A stretch of DNA of 64,000 nucleotides from Antedon mediterranea (taxonomy: Eukaryota > Echinodermata > Crinoidea > Comatulida > Antedonidae). The first letter of the stretch is position 1, and each line of letters begins with the position of its first letter. Under the pieces are notes generated by a model. It made no database searches, was not told the origin of the DNA, and was given only the letters and a program-made list of their open reading frames with translations. A program made the position numbers and the translations under genes. Of this stretch, positions 1 to 28,400 are shown one piece after another. The stretch lies in NCBI RefSeq assembly GCF_964355755.1, contig NC_092674.1, forward strand, positions 29,872,001 through 29,936,000, in the 5' to 3' direction.

Positions 1-545
1 AATATTAATTTATCGCATCTTTTCACTGGCTTATATCATGGAGCAACACAATTTTATTAACGCAATAGTATTATTTCATGTGCATACAGCGATGCTGTCT
101 CTGTATCTACTACCACCATGATCTTCGAATAAATAGTTGTGTCGCCCTCTATTATGTAGGAGTACAACGTCATCGATCTGGCGATTGGTGGGGCGCGCGC
201 GTCATAATAACGGAACTGACGTATAATTTATGTAAACATTTTATGCTCGCGGAATAACATTTTCTCCAAATGATTGTTAAATATTCTCTATTAAGACATA
301 CTTTAGTAATTAAAGTTACATATTAGTATAATATGAAATTAATTTATAAATATTGAATAATCAAATAATAATAAAGTCGTTACATATTTTGGTTAAAATT
401 ACTTATTTTTGGAACTATTTTAGAAACGTAAAAACACGTCGGTGTGAGTGGTATCCCCTAATTTGCATAAGAAGAAAGGCATCATAAAGAAGGAGAAACG
501 TTGTTGTGGTGTGCAGTCGAAAAATTGTAAATTTCTGTGGCCAAA
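1..545 (+). promoter_or_regulatory. OGT upstream region and 5' UTR
   Basis: This stretch holds no coding exon. A GC-rich patch at about 176-215 includes a reversed CCAAT box (GATTGGTGGGG near 182) and two GACGT/GCGTCA-like words, the only promoter-like island here. The 5' UTR probably occupies the last 100 bases or so. An in-frame TAA at 528-530 lies just upstream of the OGT start codon, which fixes that start. The transcription start cannot be placed from sequence alone. Confidence 0.45.
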
Positions 546-16321
<15,776 letters not shown>

Positions 16322-17010
16322 AAACAATGTACGCTGAAATTCTGCATGTTGTCTCCATATTTTTTAACAGTAAAAAATAAAACAGTTTAAATGTATACAA
16401 ATATAATGCCCAGGATTAATGCAGATATTATATGGGATGATCATTCAATAGAAGCATCGTTGTTTTTTAATTATGTTAATATTACTATAAATGCAACTTC
16501 TAATAATCTTCACATATTTAGCGCAAGCTCACTGGATTTTAATTTGATTTTTCAAGTAAACATTAAAGCTTCCGAATAAGCGGTTGTAATTAATGTTTAA
16601 TGATACATTAAATCTTTATTTAAATTGCACATGAAATATTAAAACATACAGTATAATATTTATTGATGTTTCATGATATTAAAAATGTTATTTTTAAAAG
16701 CTTATGTACTGTCTGTGTAATAATGTATATTGTAAATTGTTTAACATGTATAGGTAGTTATTATTGTCATTTGATGTTTTTTTTAATTTTGTTTTTGTGT
16801 GATTGATTGAGAGTTGGAGTTTGCTATACAGAAGAGTAACACTTGTAAGTGTTGATATAGGAAGAGGGTATCATGTTTTTATTTATGGAATTGTTATTAG
16901 CATAGGGTGAATATTAAATCAACATTGCTTTTCAGGAGTAGTAACAGCTATAGCTTATTGTATATAGGTTTAACACATGTATGCTGAATAAACGCCTTCA
17001 TTTAACTAAA
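16322..17010 (+). other. OGT 3' UTR
   Basis: AATAAA signals lie at 16376-16381 and 16987-16992. The later one is followed by a GT/T-rich stretch and is a plausible main poly(A) site, giving a 3' UTR of about 0.7 kb. There is no further coding sequence. Confidence 0.6.
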
Positions 17011-17109
17011 CATTATCGTTTTTTATTACTTCTTTTAATACAGTAACAAAAAATCATTTTAATCTATAAAAAATAGTTCTGATTAAATGTTTTTTTTTTA
17101 ATATTTCTC

Positions 17110-17340
17110 GATATGGTTTGATAGAAGACGTTGCTAATTTTGTACTTATGAACGCATGCCCATACGCCTATACCCAAATAAGGAGAGTGATTGCTTGGCG
17201 GCGATCGTCTGACACTACTTTCGGCCAATCAGATCACTGGGTTGCTTGGACGAAAAAGCGCGGCGGTTTTTGGATTTATGTGAAGTTTACAAGAAAACAG
17301 CGTCAGTCAAAATACCGGCAAAACGTGAGTAAATTAATTT
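17110..17340 (+). promoter_or_regulatory. Candidate promoter or first-exon patch upstream of the small gene
   Basis: A locally GC-richer stretch contains CGGCCAATCAGATCAC near 17220 (a CCAAT box), GCGGCGATCG, AAAAGCGCGGCGG and a donor-like AACGTGAGT near 17323. It lies between the OGT poly(A) site and the ATG at 17806, so it could start a transcript with a non-coding first exon. The 83-codon ORF through it has no recognisable family. Confidence 0.35.
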
Positions 17341-17805
17341 TTGATGGAAGGTCTAAGTTATACATATAATATACATTATTCATTTACCAATTATGATAGT
17401 AAAATAGCCTCAAATATGCACTTACTTGGGTAATAGACCAGGTTTTCGCTAGGCCTATTTTTTAAATTGTCAACGGTAGTACCTAAAGCCACCCATGATG
17501 GACTTAGGCCTAAGTTTGTTCCTGCCGGTCGTTTAAACTTGCAACTTGGGGGTACACTGTAGTGAGTAGTTAGTTGACTAATTAAACAAAATGCATACAT
17601 TTCTGAATTATCATGGCCTATACAAACAGTGTTTTTACTTATAGATACTAGCCAATGTGACTAGGCCTACACATTTTGATTTTAAGCAGGCCTATGTGAG
17701 TTTGATTTTGGGTGGTTTTGGTTGCGCGTCGTACGAAATTACACACGCGATCTGAAAGTTGTCTGCCGTCATTACTACGTCATAAAATCGAAAATGAATT
17801 AAAAC

Positions 17806-20800
17806 ATGGATGGCAAGTTAAAAAATGAAATGATCAACTTATCAACGACGTCATCGGAAGTGAAACTTCTACTTGCACAGCAGTAAGTTCATTTTCTCTG
17901 TTTTTAATTAATTAGGCATAAACTCAATATAAAAAACTGTAGGCCTAACCAAACCTATATAAGCTACAATCGAAAAAACAAAGTTTATTTTAGTTCCAAA
18001 ATAGATAGAATTTAAGTAGAGTTATAACACGCTGTTGTGCATCATTATTTTATTGTTTTTTCTGACTTGTTTTATCACAGACAAGTCTATTCGTCACAAC
18101 TTCGTATTGAACTAATGTTAGACCTACAGTAATTACGTTAAAAAAAAACACAAATGTTTTAATTTTATTGTTGGAGGAAAATACAATAAATAGTTTATTT
18201 GTTGCAATAGAATGAGTCATGAGAGATAATGACTGACTCCACCCAAAAACATTACACTATGGAGGAAAAAATAAATGATTAACGTCGTGCATTAGTAATA
18301 ACGCTAGATAAACACACATAAAGAAACATTCTCATTGTGAGAATTGGTCACTATAAAAACACTATTGTAAACACCTTGACATTTACCGATCTCCAAGAAG
18401 ATCGATCATGAAATACTAATTGCTAATTTAAAATAAGGTATTGTATGATCTGAGTGAAGGTTTTCCCATAACGACATTTTGATTTAAATAATGTCCCTAG
18501 AGAGTTAAAACCGAACGTTCTAAAAGATTTATCACTAATTTTGGTCTTTTCAATTCTTAGTACGGTAGTTTATCTTCCTGATAAGAGTTTTCGTTTTGTT
18601 GTTTTCTTTTTTTGTTGTCCCGTATTTGTAAATAATACCGTATGTATTTTTACACAAATTATGTTTTTTGAAGAGATATACTTTTTACCTATATTTTTAT
18701 ACGTACTATTTTAGTTAAACTTCAATTTTATTTGAGATTGCAATACACTTTCCTCGTATCGTAGGCCTGCCTGATTATTCCCATCAATGAAAATGTTCAT
18801 TGTAATTAAAATTTAGAACAATACAGTATACCAATTAATTACTAACATGGATTCAACGAATTGGTTTCCATGATGATACATAAATTAATTTAGGGTTTGT
18901 ACTTGTTCTCCAATTAATGATGTTTTGTACATCATAACATGGTTTTCTTGGCATTTTGTGTGCATTTAAATTAATATTGATTGGTTAAAACATAGTCAAT
19001 AGATTGACTATGGTTAAATCTTACGAAGCGTGCTTGATTAATTGATTAAAATCTTTGAAAAGAGAGAACGTCAATGATTTAATTTAATAAGGCCCTTAAC
19101 GAATCTGACGTCATAAAAATATTTTAGGCCTACTAACTATCTTTGGGTGGGGAGGATCGAGTCGAAAGAGATTGTTTAACTGTGTGTGTATCACGTTATG
19201 TTGTAGGCTACGATATAATGTATTCACATTCAATTTTAGCAAATATTTACACACTGTTTACATCTTCGACTCTATGGCTGTTACTACGGTAGGCGCGCAC
19301 GCGTAACCCAAAATAATTTGACCAATCACAAGTGACAGTTCGGATTATCAGTAGTCAAATTAATACAGTATAGGCTTTATACAATACTTTTTTCTTATTT
19401 TGTTTTCACGGAACGGAAGACGGTGCCGTTAAATATTATGGAAAAACATGATTTGTTCCGTGAAACGATTCAAGAGTAAAATGTAGCTTTAGGGCTACTA
19501 GTTTATTCATTTATTTTCAGTCAGATTCGACAGAGGGAAAAATGCCACAATAGATAATGGATTAAAACTATCTAAAACAATATTAAAAACATTTGTACGT
19601 CGTCGTCGATCCTATGTTGCGTCTTAAATAAGAACCTAGTATAATAATATGGCGGCGTATATGAAAAGGCTTTTACAAAGTATATACAGTATAACAGCTT
19701 CATGAATGATGAGTATGTTAGTGGGAATACATTAAATTGATGTCGCAATCGCCATGGTAATTTGGAACTAATTGGAATTACGTCAAGGTCGTATACAATC
19801 TTGCAGATGCATTGCGTATACATTATCTCGTCAACCTTATGAATGTTTTAACTTGTTATTTTTGCATACAGTTTTCACGTCAATACATTGTACGATTGTG
19901 GTAAACGGTACTGTGCTCCGATACGGAAGCTTTGAATGACCACCCACATGTTGCATAGATAATTTAACACATTATCTTGTCCAACTTCTGAATGTTTAAA
20001 CTTGTTATTTTTTCATACAGTTTACATCAATAAATTACAGTATTGTACGGTTGTCATAAGCAACATTGTGCTCCGAAGTACGGAAGCTTTGAGTGACCAC
20101 CTACATGTTGCATAGATAATTTAACACATTATCTCGTCCAACTTCTGAATGTTTAAACTTGTTATTTTTTCATACAGTTTACATCAATAAATTACAGTAT
20201 TGTACGGTTGTCATAAGCAACATTGTGCTCCAAAGTACGGAAGCTTTGAGTGACCATCCACAAACATCATCTTTTAAACAACACAAAATAAATATCAGTG
20301 ATGGAAGAATATTTGACAGGCTCTTTCTAGATCTAAATAAACCTGGAACTGCATTGCTTGTTGTTTTACTTCATAAATGATTCTTATTAAAAAAATAATT
20401 CACAATGCAATTGACATTTAAAAGTTAACATAACAACAAACAATAAATCCGAAGCAAAACAACATTTGATGTCTAATTTGTTTATTTAGCAACTTTGTTA
20501 AACTTAAAACTACCATCAATCAATTTTTAACCAGAATGTGAGAAAAAAAACACAACATTAAACAGGAATATAAATGAAGAAAGATAACATACATAACATC
20601 TGAATGTTAAACCAATCGTGACTTGGTTTGATAAATTTCAGCCATATTCACTGATAGCAGGACGCAGCTTAAAAATATCTCAGCAGCAAACGCAATAATT
20701 ATTTTAAATAATAAATTATGGAATTTTTTTATTTGGTTTTGCACCTTTCTACTATTTTAATAGATGGCAACTCAATGGAATTTTAAAACTATTTGGAATT

Positions 20801-22269
20801 TTGGAAAGTTATATAAAATTTTTTTTTTTTTTCTGAATTAAATATATTCTCATACTTAAACACCAAGCTTATACACTTTAAAACTTTATTTCAAATATAT
20901 TGTATAATATTATGTATAAAATGGTTTAGCCTTTTATATGTGATATTCATACAGTACATACATTATTTATAGTAATTTTATTTCATCAATCTTAATAATT
21001 TAAAGCAAAATTCTGAATTAATTTTAACATCAAATAATAATATACTCAAAATGTTAGAACTTTTAAAATATATATTTACATATTATGTATGTCATGTCAT
21101 GTCATGTCATGTCATGTCATGTCTTAATGTAGATAAAATCTACATTTATTTTTCTACATATTTATTATTTTAATCTCTTAAAGCTCATACAAAAATGCAT
21201 ATAATTGATGACCATATTAAAGTGGCTATAAGTCCAACCCCAAAACCAAACTTCTCTTAAGAGACCATGTCAAAATTACTCTACTGCAGTTACTGCAGTT
21301 ACTCCATATTTTGTACTCTTTATTAATGCAATTATTTAGCAACTTTTTTTCGGTAATCCTACACACACTGTTTTTTTCCAGTAATCATTTCTTAAACTTC
21401 TAAATCAAACTAAAACTATAACCATACATTATTGCAGTAAGAAAATGTAGTTACTGCAGTAACTGCAGTGGAATAATTTTGAAACGATCCCTTGACAAGA
21501 TTCATAACTTTCCTGTAGGATGGATTTGAACATTTGAGCCCGCTAAGGGTGGTTTGTTCTGGGAGAGTTGACTATATTACACTTTAGTTTGACACTCCTT
21601 GCCTTTAAACTTCAAGAGGTTTTTATACTCAATAAATCAATACAGTGTTCAGCATAGTTATATATTCAATCTTAAGAACACAATCTATATTACTCTCTCT
21701 ATAGTATTTATTATCATATATTTGACTAAATATTGATGACATTATGGTCGTACTAATTGTCTCATTATTTTTTATAAATAAACTCTCACACATTGTAACC
21801 TTTATTCATTTAAAAAAAATAGGAAAACATAATTTTCTTGTAAAATGTTCAAATAATGTTTATTCCCACACATAAATTTTGTGATATAAAAATTCACATT
21901 TACGATGCAATCGATTTAAAATTGAGGTGTATTGCTATTTCGTAATTTGCAAGACCTTCCAATTCCGGATGGCAAGAGGTCGCGGGTCAACTGTTTTTCC
22001 TAGAGGTCGGGTCACCTGTTTGCCTAGAGGTCGGGTCAACGGGTGTGTACATAATTAATTCGTTCCTTAAATACATTTGATATGTAAATACTAATTTATA
22101 TAAATGCCAGCATTTTTTTTTTTTAATGTTGCTTTGTAATTGTAAGTTTATTCTTGGCAGTTACGCATGTCTGGAGCAGCAATGGTTGTCTCAATTTATA
22201 CGTCATCAACAGCTGGAGCCTCAAGCCAGCTCAGGAACACAAACAACTTGTTATGAGTCACAAAGGTGA
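17806..22269 (+). CDS. Small two-exon gene candidate, 61 aa, function unknown
   Basis: Exon 17806-17882 starts AAAACATGG and ends at a strong donor CA|GTAAGT. Exon 22161-22269 follows the acceptor TTCTTGGCAG. They join in frame (LLLAQ-H-YACLEQQWL) and stop at TGA 22267-22269. The 61-aa product starts MDGKLKNEMINLS and has a Gln/Leu-rich, likely helical middle; no signal peptide, membrane segment or motif was recognised. AATAAA signals at 22373 and 22409 would end the transcript just before the GAB stop codon on the opposite strand. The alternative is chance pairing of splice-like sites, or part of a longer gene with other exons in the 4.3 kb gap. I do not recognise the family. Confidence 0.4.
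17883..19810 (+). other. Intron or intergenic stretch, upper part
   Basis: AT-rich with scattered AGGCCTA words. A small GC-rich patch with GGCGCGCACGCG near 19290 is followed by ACCAATCACAAG. No gene or named repeat was recognised. Confidence 0.5.
19820..20262 (+). repeat. Three tandem ~150-bp repeats
   Basis: The phrase GAATGTTTAAACTTGTTATT recurs at 19841, 19990 and 20147, each followed by CATACAGTTT, GTACGGTTGTCATAAGC, ACGGAAGCTTTGAGTGACC and ACATGTTGCATAGATAATTT. The second and third units are nearly identical; the first is more diverged. It falls inside the putative intron of the small gene. Confidence 0.9.
20400..21960. other. AT-rich spacer
   Basis: No gene seen. It holds a (GTCAT)n microsatellite at about 21088-21123 and an inverted TACTGCAGTTACTGCAGT motif pair (about 21283 and 21450). 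The GAB 3' UTR may extend into it on the minus strand, with reverse-strand AATAAA at 21801-21806 and 21859-21864. Confidence 0.55.
21088..21123 (+). repeat. (GTCAT)n microsatellite
   Basis: About seven perfect pentanucleotide units. Confidence 0.95.
21974..22042 (+). promoter_or_regulatory. Three AGAGGTCGSGTCA repeats
   Basis: The phrase AGAGGTCG(CG)GGTCAAC/ACCTG occurs three times in 70 bases. Each has two GGTCA-like half sites in direct order, resembling nuclear-receptor half sites. It lies about 120 bases upstream of the small gene's second exon. It may be only a short tandem duplication. Confidence 0.35.
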
Positions 22270-22460
22270 TTTCCAGATGGAACCATCAAGTTTGTTAGTA
22301 GTACAATAACAAGAATCCTAAAACTAGGCCCAGAAACTTGTTATTAATGAACCTGTTTTGTGAAGATCAATTAATAAACAAACCATCCAATTTGTACAAC
22401 GATACCATAATAAAATTCTGTAGTCCGTATTAAAACCTGGAATCGTAAAACCATTAACTT

Positions 22461-25400
22461 TTACCGCGGTCTTTCGCTTTCTCTGTCCTCTATTATGTTT
22501 TTCAAAGCTTGTGTTTTTTCTGGGTCAAGGTCAACATAATCTACTTTTGAGGACAAATCTTTTTTGGGTGTAGCCTGAGCGTTGCTAGGAGTGTTTCCAT
22601 GAGATAATTCAGTGTAGACAACATCATGTTTGATTTCATCCGGCGATGTGGGCATTCCAATTCCCTATGAACAAGTAAAGACAAAATTATTGGCGGTGGA
22701 CATAGGAAATCAGGGGATAATCCTTAAGCGCAAAGGCTTTTTTCCAAAGGGTCCCTATGATGTGATGTGGCCATATATGGACACGATGATGTCATATCAA
22801 TACCATATTTTGAGTTGAGTTTGATAGTGTAGACAGTAACCAGTTGGCACTCACCTTGAGACCAGGTTTAACAATAACGTGGGTGCCTTCATCATGATCT
22901 AGAAAGCGTTCACCGATTGGTGTTAAGGCATCTGAAGATGACGCGTTACTTGAACTGCTGTCGTGCCGATCAACCGGAACCTGAAGTTTGTCTTGTGATG
23001 CTGCATATAATCTAAGAAAATGTAAGAAATTAGAAATTTGTTAGGACAGTGCCAAGTTTTGTGGGGAATTCTACCCACACCACTCATATCTGTGTTTATG
23101 GATCTAAAGTTTGTAAATAAATGATAAGGAAAGATAAGAAAAATAAAATGTGTAATACCTATGATCTCGAGTTTTGTGAAAACTCTTTGTTTTTCTACTC
23201 TCACGAGGTTCATTATCAGTTGCATAATAGCTTCCATGCATTCCAATATTATCACCTGTCACAAAAAAAAGAAGTCTTAATCCTTGTTCGCACTGGATTT
23301 AATTGATGACATTGGGTAGGTAAGGTTATCTTGCTCAAATTTACCATTTTTCCAGTCCAGTGCGAACTGGGGAAGTGATGGCTGTAGTGTTATATTGCAC
23401 CTAGGGGTGTCTCCTTAATAGGCATGTCCTCTTAATAGGGGTGTCCCTTTAATAGGGGTGTCCCTTTAATAGGGGGTGTCTCCTTAATAGGGATGTCATT
23501 TTTGTTTTGCTATGTATTATCAAGCTATTTTATGTGACAAAACAAAATACTAACCATCAATTCTGTTTGGCTTGATGGAGCGATCAACAGGTGGCGGTAC
23601 TAAGCGAGACGGTACTGATAAAGTTTTCGGGAGAGGCACGGAATGTGGGGGTACTACCGGTTGTTCCTTTAGTCTTTTATAATAATCATCATCTGCATCA
23701 TCTAAACTACTTTGCATTGGTAAATAATGCGTGTCTGATTGCGTCGAGAAACCTGGACTTGGATTTGAAGAGCCCTGCATTGGCATATAAAGACCGGTGT
23801 TGACAAGGCACGTAGGGGGGTTTATTGAACATCTGTCATCATCGCGAAGATTCTGGTACCCATCTCCGGATTCTCTTCGATTTGTTGGGAAAAAATCACT
23901 CAAAGCGGAGGAACCGTTTGTACTCGCAAACGATAGTGCTGCCGGAGACGCACTCATTGGTGCGTACAAATCCTCAAAAATGCCCGTCTCTGATAAACGT
24001 CCTTCAAGTAAACGTGGGGATACTCCCATTTGTTTTTGTTGGCCGTATGCTTCGTCAAAACTAGGTGGGGGCGTTGCTGGCCCACTATGATTGATTCTAA
24101 ATGACTCTGGTTTTGGTGGCCGTGCGGGTGCTCTAACAGGGGGCGATTTATACGGGGAATTTGATACCATTGGCTCATACCATTGACCTTGATTCTGAGT
24201 GGAGTAAAAAACATTGTCATCTTGTACTCTGGCGGGAGAAATGAGAATGGAAGAACTGCTTGTTTCGCTCGTAGTTAAAGACGGTGGCTTGGGTGGCCGT
24301 GGAGGCGCTTCTGGACTTTTTTGAATGTCATTCATATAAATGTTCTCTCGTTCCCCGTAGTTTGGTCTTGATTGATTTGTCTTTGAAATTAATTTAAACT
24401 TTTGGGCTAAATCATCTGTGGATTTGCTAACGTCATCTTTCAGATGAACTAGTAGTGGGTTGTGGACTAATTTGTTATTAGGTGGTACCTGATAAATTGA
24501 GTTCTCAACCTCATCTAAAATAAGTCCACATGAGCTCCGTGGTGAATCCTCTTCTTCACCATTAATTAGCGATATTTGCCGGTCAAATGTCCGACTTGGG
24601 CCATCAATAGACAGCCGACGATGTCCAAGTATGGATAACGGATTATCTTCGTCTTCCATCGCATGTATATCTTGAACAAATTTTGATGGTGGAGGAACGT
24701 CGTACACCGGTTGATGCCAAACAACCGGAGGCGGAGGAACATCATATGTTGGCTGCTTTCTGGGGACATTATATATATTGTTTGGAGGGGAAGGTGCGGG
24801 AGAGTCAGGGAGACTAGATTTTCTTTCCCGAAAGTCCATATGTCCATTTTGAAGTTCTCCGTTTTCTCTATTCTCCTCCCAGATTTTCACATACGACTCA
24901 TTTTCAACCTCTGGTGTTGATGTGTCATGATTGACTCTTCCATTTGCTTCTGGGGATGGTACCATTTGCTGCAATTCCGGTTGAAAATGGAACATTTGCT
25001 CAGATGTTTGAACTGGCAGCATTGGAACTCCAGGGGACGGATAGGCAATATCCTCCTCATCTTCTAGAAAAATCAAGCAAAACATATTTTTGTTACTATC
25101 AAGTCTCTGTTTCTATGAAAGTTTATTTTGTGAAGAGTCACTTGGTAACATTTCAGAAAAAGTAGTAAAGTAAAGTAACAACCACAAAATTTACGAATAA
25201 TATTGTGAAAAAGACATGTTTTTCTTCTCAAATAACTGTGTTCATACGACATTCGATGGTCATTTAAATGAATATATTTGTTGATTGTTACTTTGCAACT
25301 CTTTATAAGGTTTATCCTGTATAGTTATTGTAAATGTTATAATTTTATTATTAGGACCAATAAATCTTGACCTTGCCGTTGACATTCATAATATACTTTT

Positions 25401-28400
25401 ATATTTACTTTTTAAACTGAGAGATCTACCCTCAAACAACCAAGCAATAACATTTAAAAACAACTTGCCTGGATTTTCCTGATCAGAGCAGAAACCGCAA
25501 ACATGGCATATTTGTTGTACCCAGTAACTCATCTCCTGCTCTGATTCTGCAACCAAAAAGTATTTGCGATCTTTCGTCTTCAAATCAAAGATGAATCCAA
25601 ATGCAGGCTTTTCACTGAATGTTAATCCCTCATCAACTTGGTCGCAGTCATCCAAGTTTATGGTTTTAATCGGAGTTTTGCTTTTGTCGTCTTTGTAGTA
25701 CGACAACGTGCTCAGGCCATTGTTAGACCGCAGAATGAACCATCTCCGATGCCATCGCTGAAGGGAAACAAAGTTATGAAATTTTAGGTTAGGTTAAAAG
25801 ATACAAGAAACTAAATTTGTCTTATAAGGTAAACAAAGAAATGTCAGTTATTCGGTTAATAGGTTATTAGGTATGTTTGAAGTTGATTATGCTGTATGTT
25901 TCTTCTTCTATTCAACTTGCTGTCAAACTAAATTGAAATTTCTTAGAAAGATTATTGGAGATAATGTAAATCATGAATTATATGCAATTTATGAGGATAC
26001 TTATTAAAGGAAGCTACAGTATCAATCAAACACTGGATTGAATACTAAATTTTGATTCAATTCAATTCAACTTTAGTTCATTCAATCATTCATCAGTGGA
26101 AAATTACTTCCATTTATTGTAATTTGTATATAAAATATACATAGAAATTATGTTTGCTATGAGATACACAAAAACAGACAAATGAAAAACTAACAAAAAC
26201 AATTACAATACAGGATAAACCTAAATGTATACTATCAAGCATTCAGTTCCCAAATAGATAAATGAACCACGGAGGCCCAGATCAACACATGGTCGTTGCA
26301 CAACACAAAATCACATACAAGTCAGATTGCTGGTGGAATGATTGTCCTATAGTGTTACTATGTACAGTATATTACATTATACAATACATTTCTTTAACAT
26401 TTATTCAACTAAAACTGTAAACATACCCATGTCATTTGAATATTTATGAAACTAAATTTTTAAAATGTCATTTAAACACAAACGCCAACGTGTTTCATTG
26501 TTTTTTTGTTAACTGAAAGGTTAATCACAATGATATTAACGGATTATAAAAATATTTTTCATGCCGATACAACAACAAAAACCAACAAACTGAAAAATTG
26601 CTTATTAAATTTCTTTAGTACATTAAAATAAAGAGTAATAGTGAAAGTAAATTTTTCCTTTTCTGTAATATTTTTTTCTTTTCATTTTACAAATATACAA
26701 AATACAGTATATATTTTTATAATTTGTTATAAATAATACTTTTCAGCAATTTCAATGGGATAGCTATGGAGTATTTCCATTCGCATCGTGAGAGGTTGTG
26801 AACATACAGTAGTTTTACTAATTTCTTGTCGAAAAACAATTGATCAGCAATTGTTAACAAAAATTGGTTAATCGGTCAAAGAGCTTTGGAAAATATATCT
26901 GATATGTCCATTTTATAGCTCTGCTCCTAGCCTTTCCTAATACTGTACAGTACACGTTTATGTACATGTATATGGTAGAGGATTGTTTTACAAACTACTC
27001 AATCAATCTATCAATTTATTTGGAAGTGGTGCATCTGTATAACCATATGCAAGATAAAAATGTATACATTGTCAATTCACACTGAATAATGAATTAGCAA
27101 TTCTTATTCCACTTGCTGTTGAAGCATGATAATATTATATAAACATAATAAATATGTAATACTAAAACGTTGAACAATGGATTCTTTGTCTTTTTTAGAC
27201 AAACATTTTTATATTCCATTGTCATTTTATTGATGATATACTGTACTGTGAGAATACGCCAGGAATTATAGCGAAAAACTCCTCAATGAATTTTGAATAA
27301 TTACCATATAAATAAATTGTAATTTTGTGCAAGAAAAATCACATATTTATTGATTTCTGGTTCATTCCTCCAGGCTAGGGTTTGATTAGGATTTTAGTAG
27401 ACCTGTCTGATAAAAAAAATATACTGCAATCTACACAATGTCTTAAATAAGTTAAAAAATATTTCCCAACAAATAAATCTTGGTGCTTAAAACCAGGCCT
27501 ACCTCCTACATGCATGTATACTGAACCTCCAGAAGCCATTAGAAGCCAACCTATTATACCAAGCCTAACTTTTCCAATAAGTTTATCTGTAACTATGAGT
27601 TATCCGTTCAGTTCTTGGCAATAACAGGAAGCCGGCTGTATCAAGTGCCGGAGCTATTTGTATGGCTGATCATATATACTGAATAATACAGGAAAATTGT
27701 ATGGTTCCTATTTATGGAAACCCTATCACCTTGTGTAAAAGCAACAATAAACCATATGCTTTATTGTTGCTATTTGGTACAATATGTTAACTCTCCCGAA
27801 AACTCGACAGGCTTGGTCTTCTTGCCCAAAATGACTCGACAGGCTTGGTCTTCTTGCCCAAAATGTCTCTTTTTTTTCAGAATGTATTGTATAGTCTGAT
27901 AATTTTGTTCTGTTTTTTTTTAAACAGTTTCCGGTTTTCTTAGTGTTATCTGTGGTTGTAAACTTTTTTTACAATAGCTCTAAGAACGTATCATACAGTA
28001 TGCTCAGAATGTAATACACTTAAATGAATAGCATACGATATTATTTATTGTCATTTTTAAAACTACAGTAGGTACAAATGAAATAATGCTGAATTGAGGT
28101 TTTATACAAAAAATCTTCAGTGATATTGTTTATTCATCTATTTGAAAATGTTGTCTGCATTTTATGCAAATAATAACACAGCTTAAAATCTCATTTGAAG
28201 GACGAGGCAATGGGAATAAACAATCCGTCTATTCCGCCATTTAAAAAATATTGATAAATCAAAACCTTGCAAAATCTCAACATTAATGTTTTATGCAACA
28301 GCTGGTTAAAGCAATATCACATTCATTATCACATGATATAATATAATGTAATGTTGCGTATAACATTGATTTATTACTATAGCATGCATAGATGATATTA

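Noticed and set aside
17118-17369. 83-codon plus-strand ORF
   Set aside because: No recognisable family; it runs through a GC-rich promoter-like patch and is probably chance.
23797-24090. 97-codon plus-strand ORF
   Set aside because: Antisense shadow of the long GAB exon 3.
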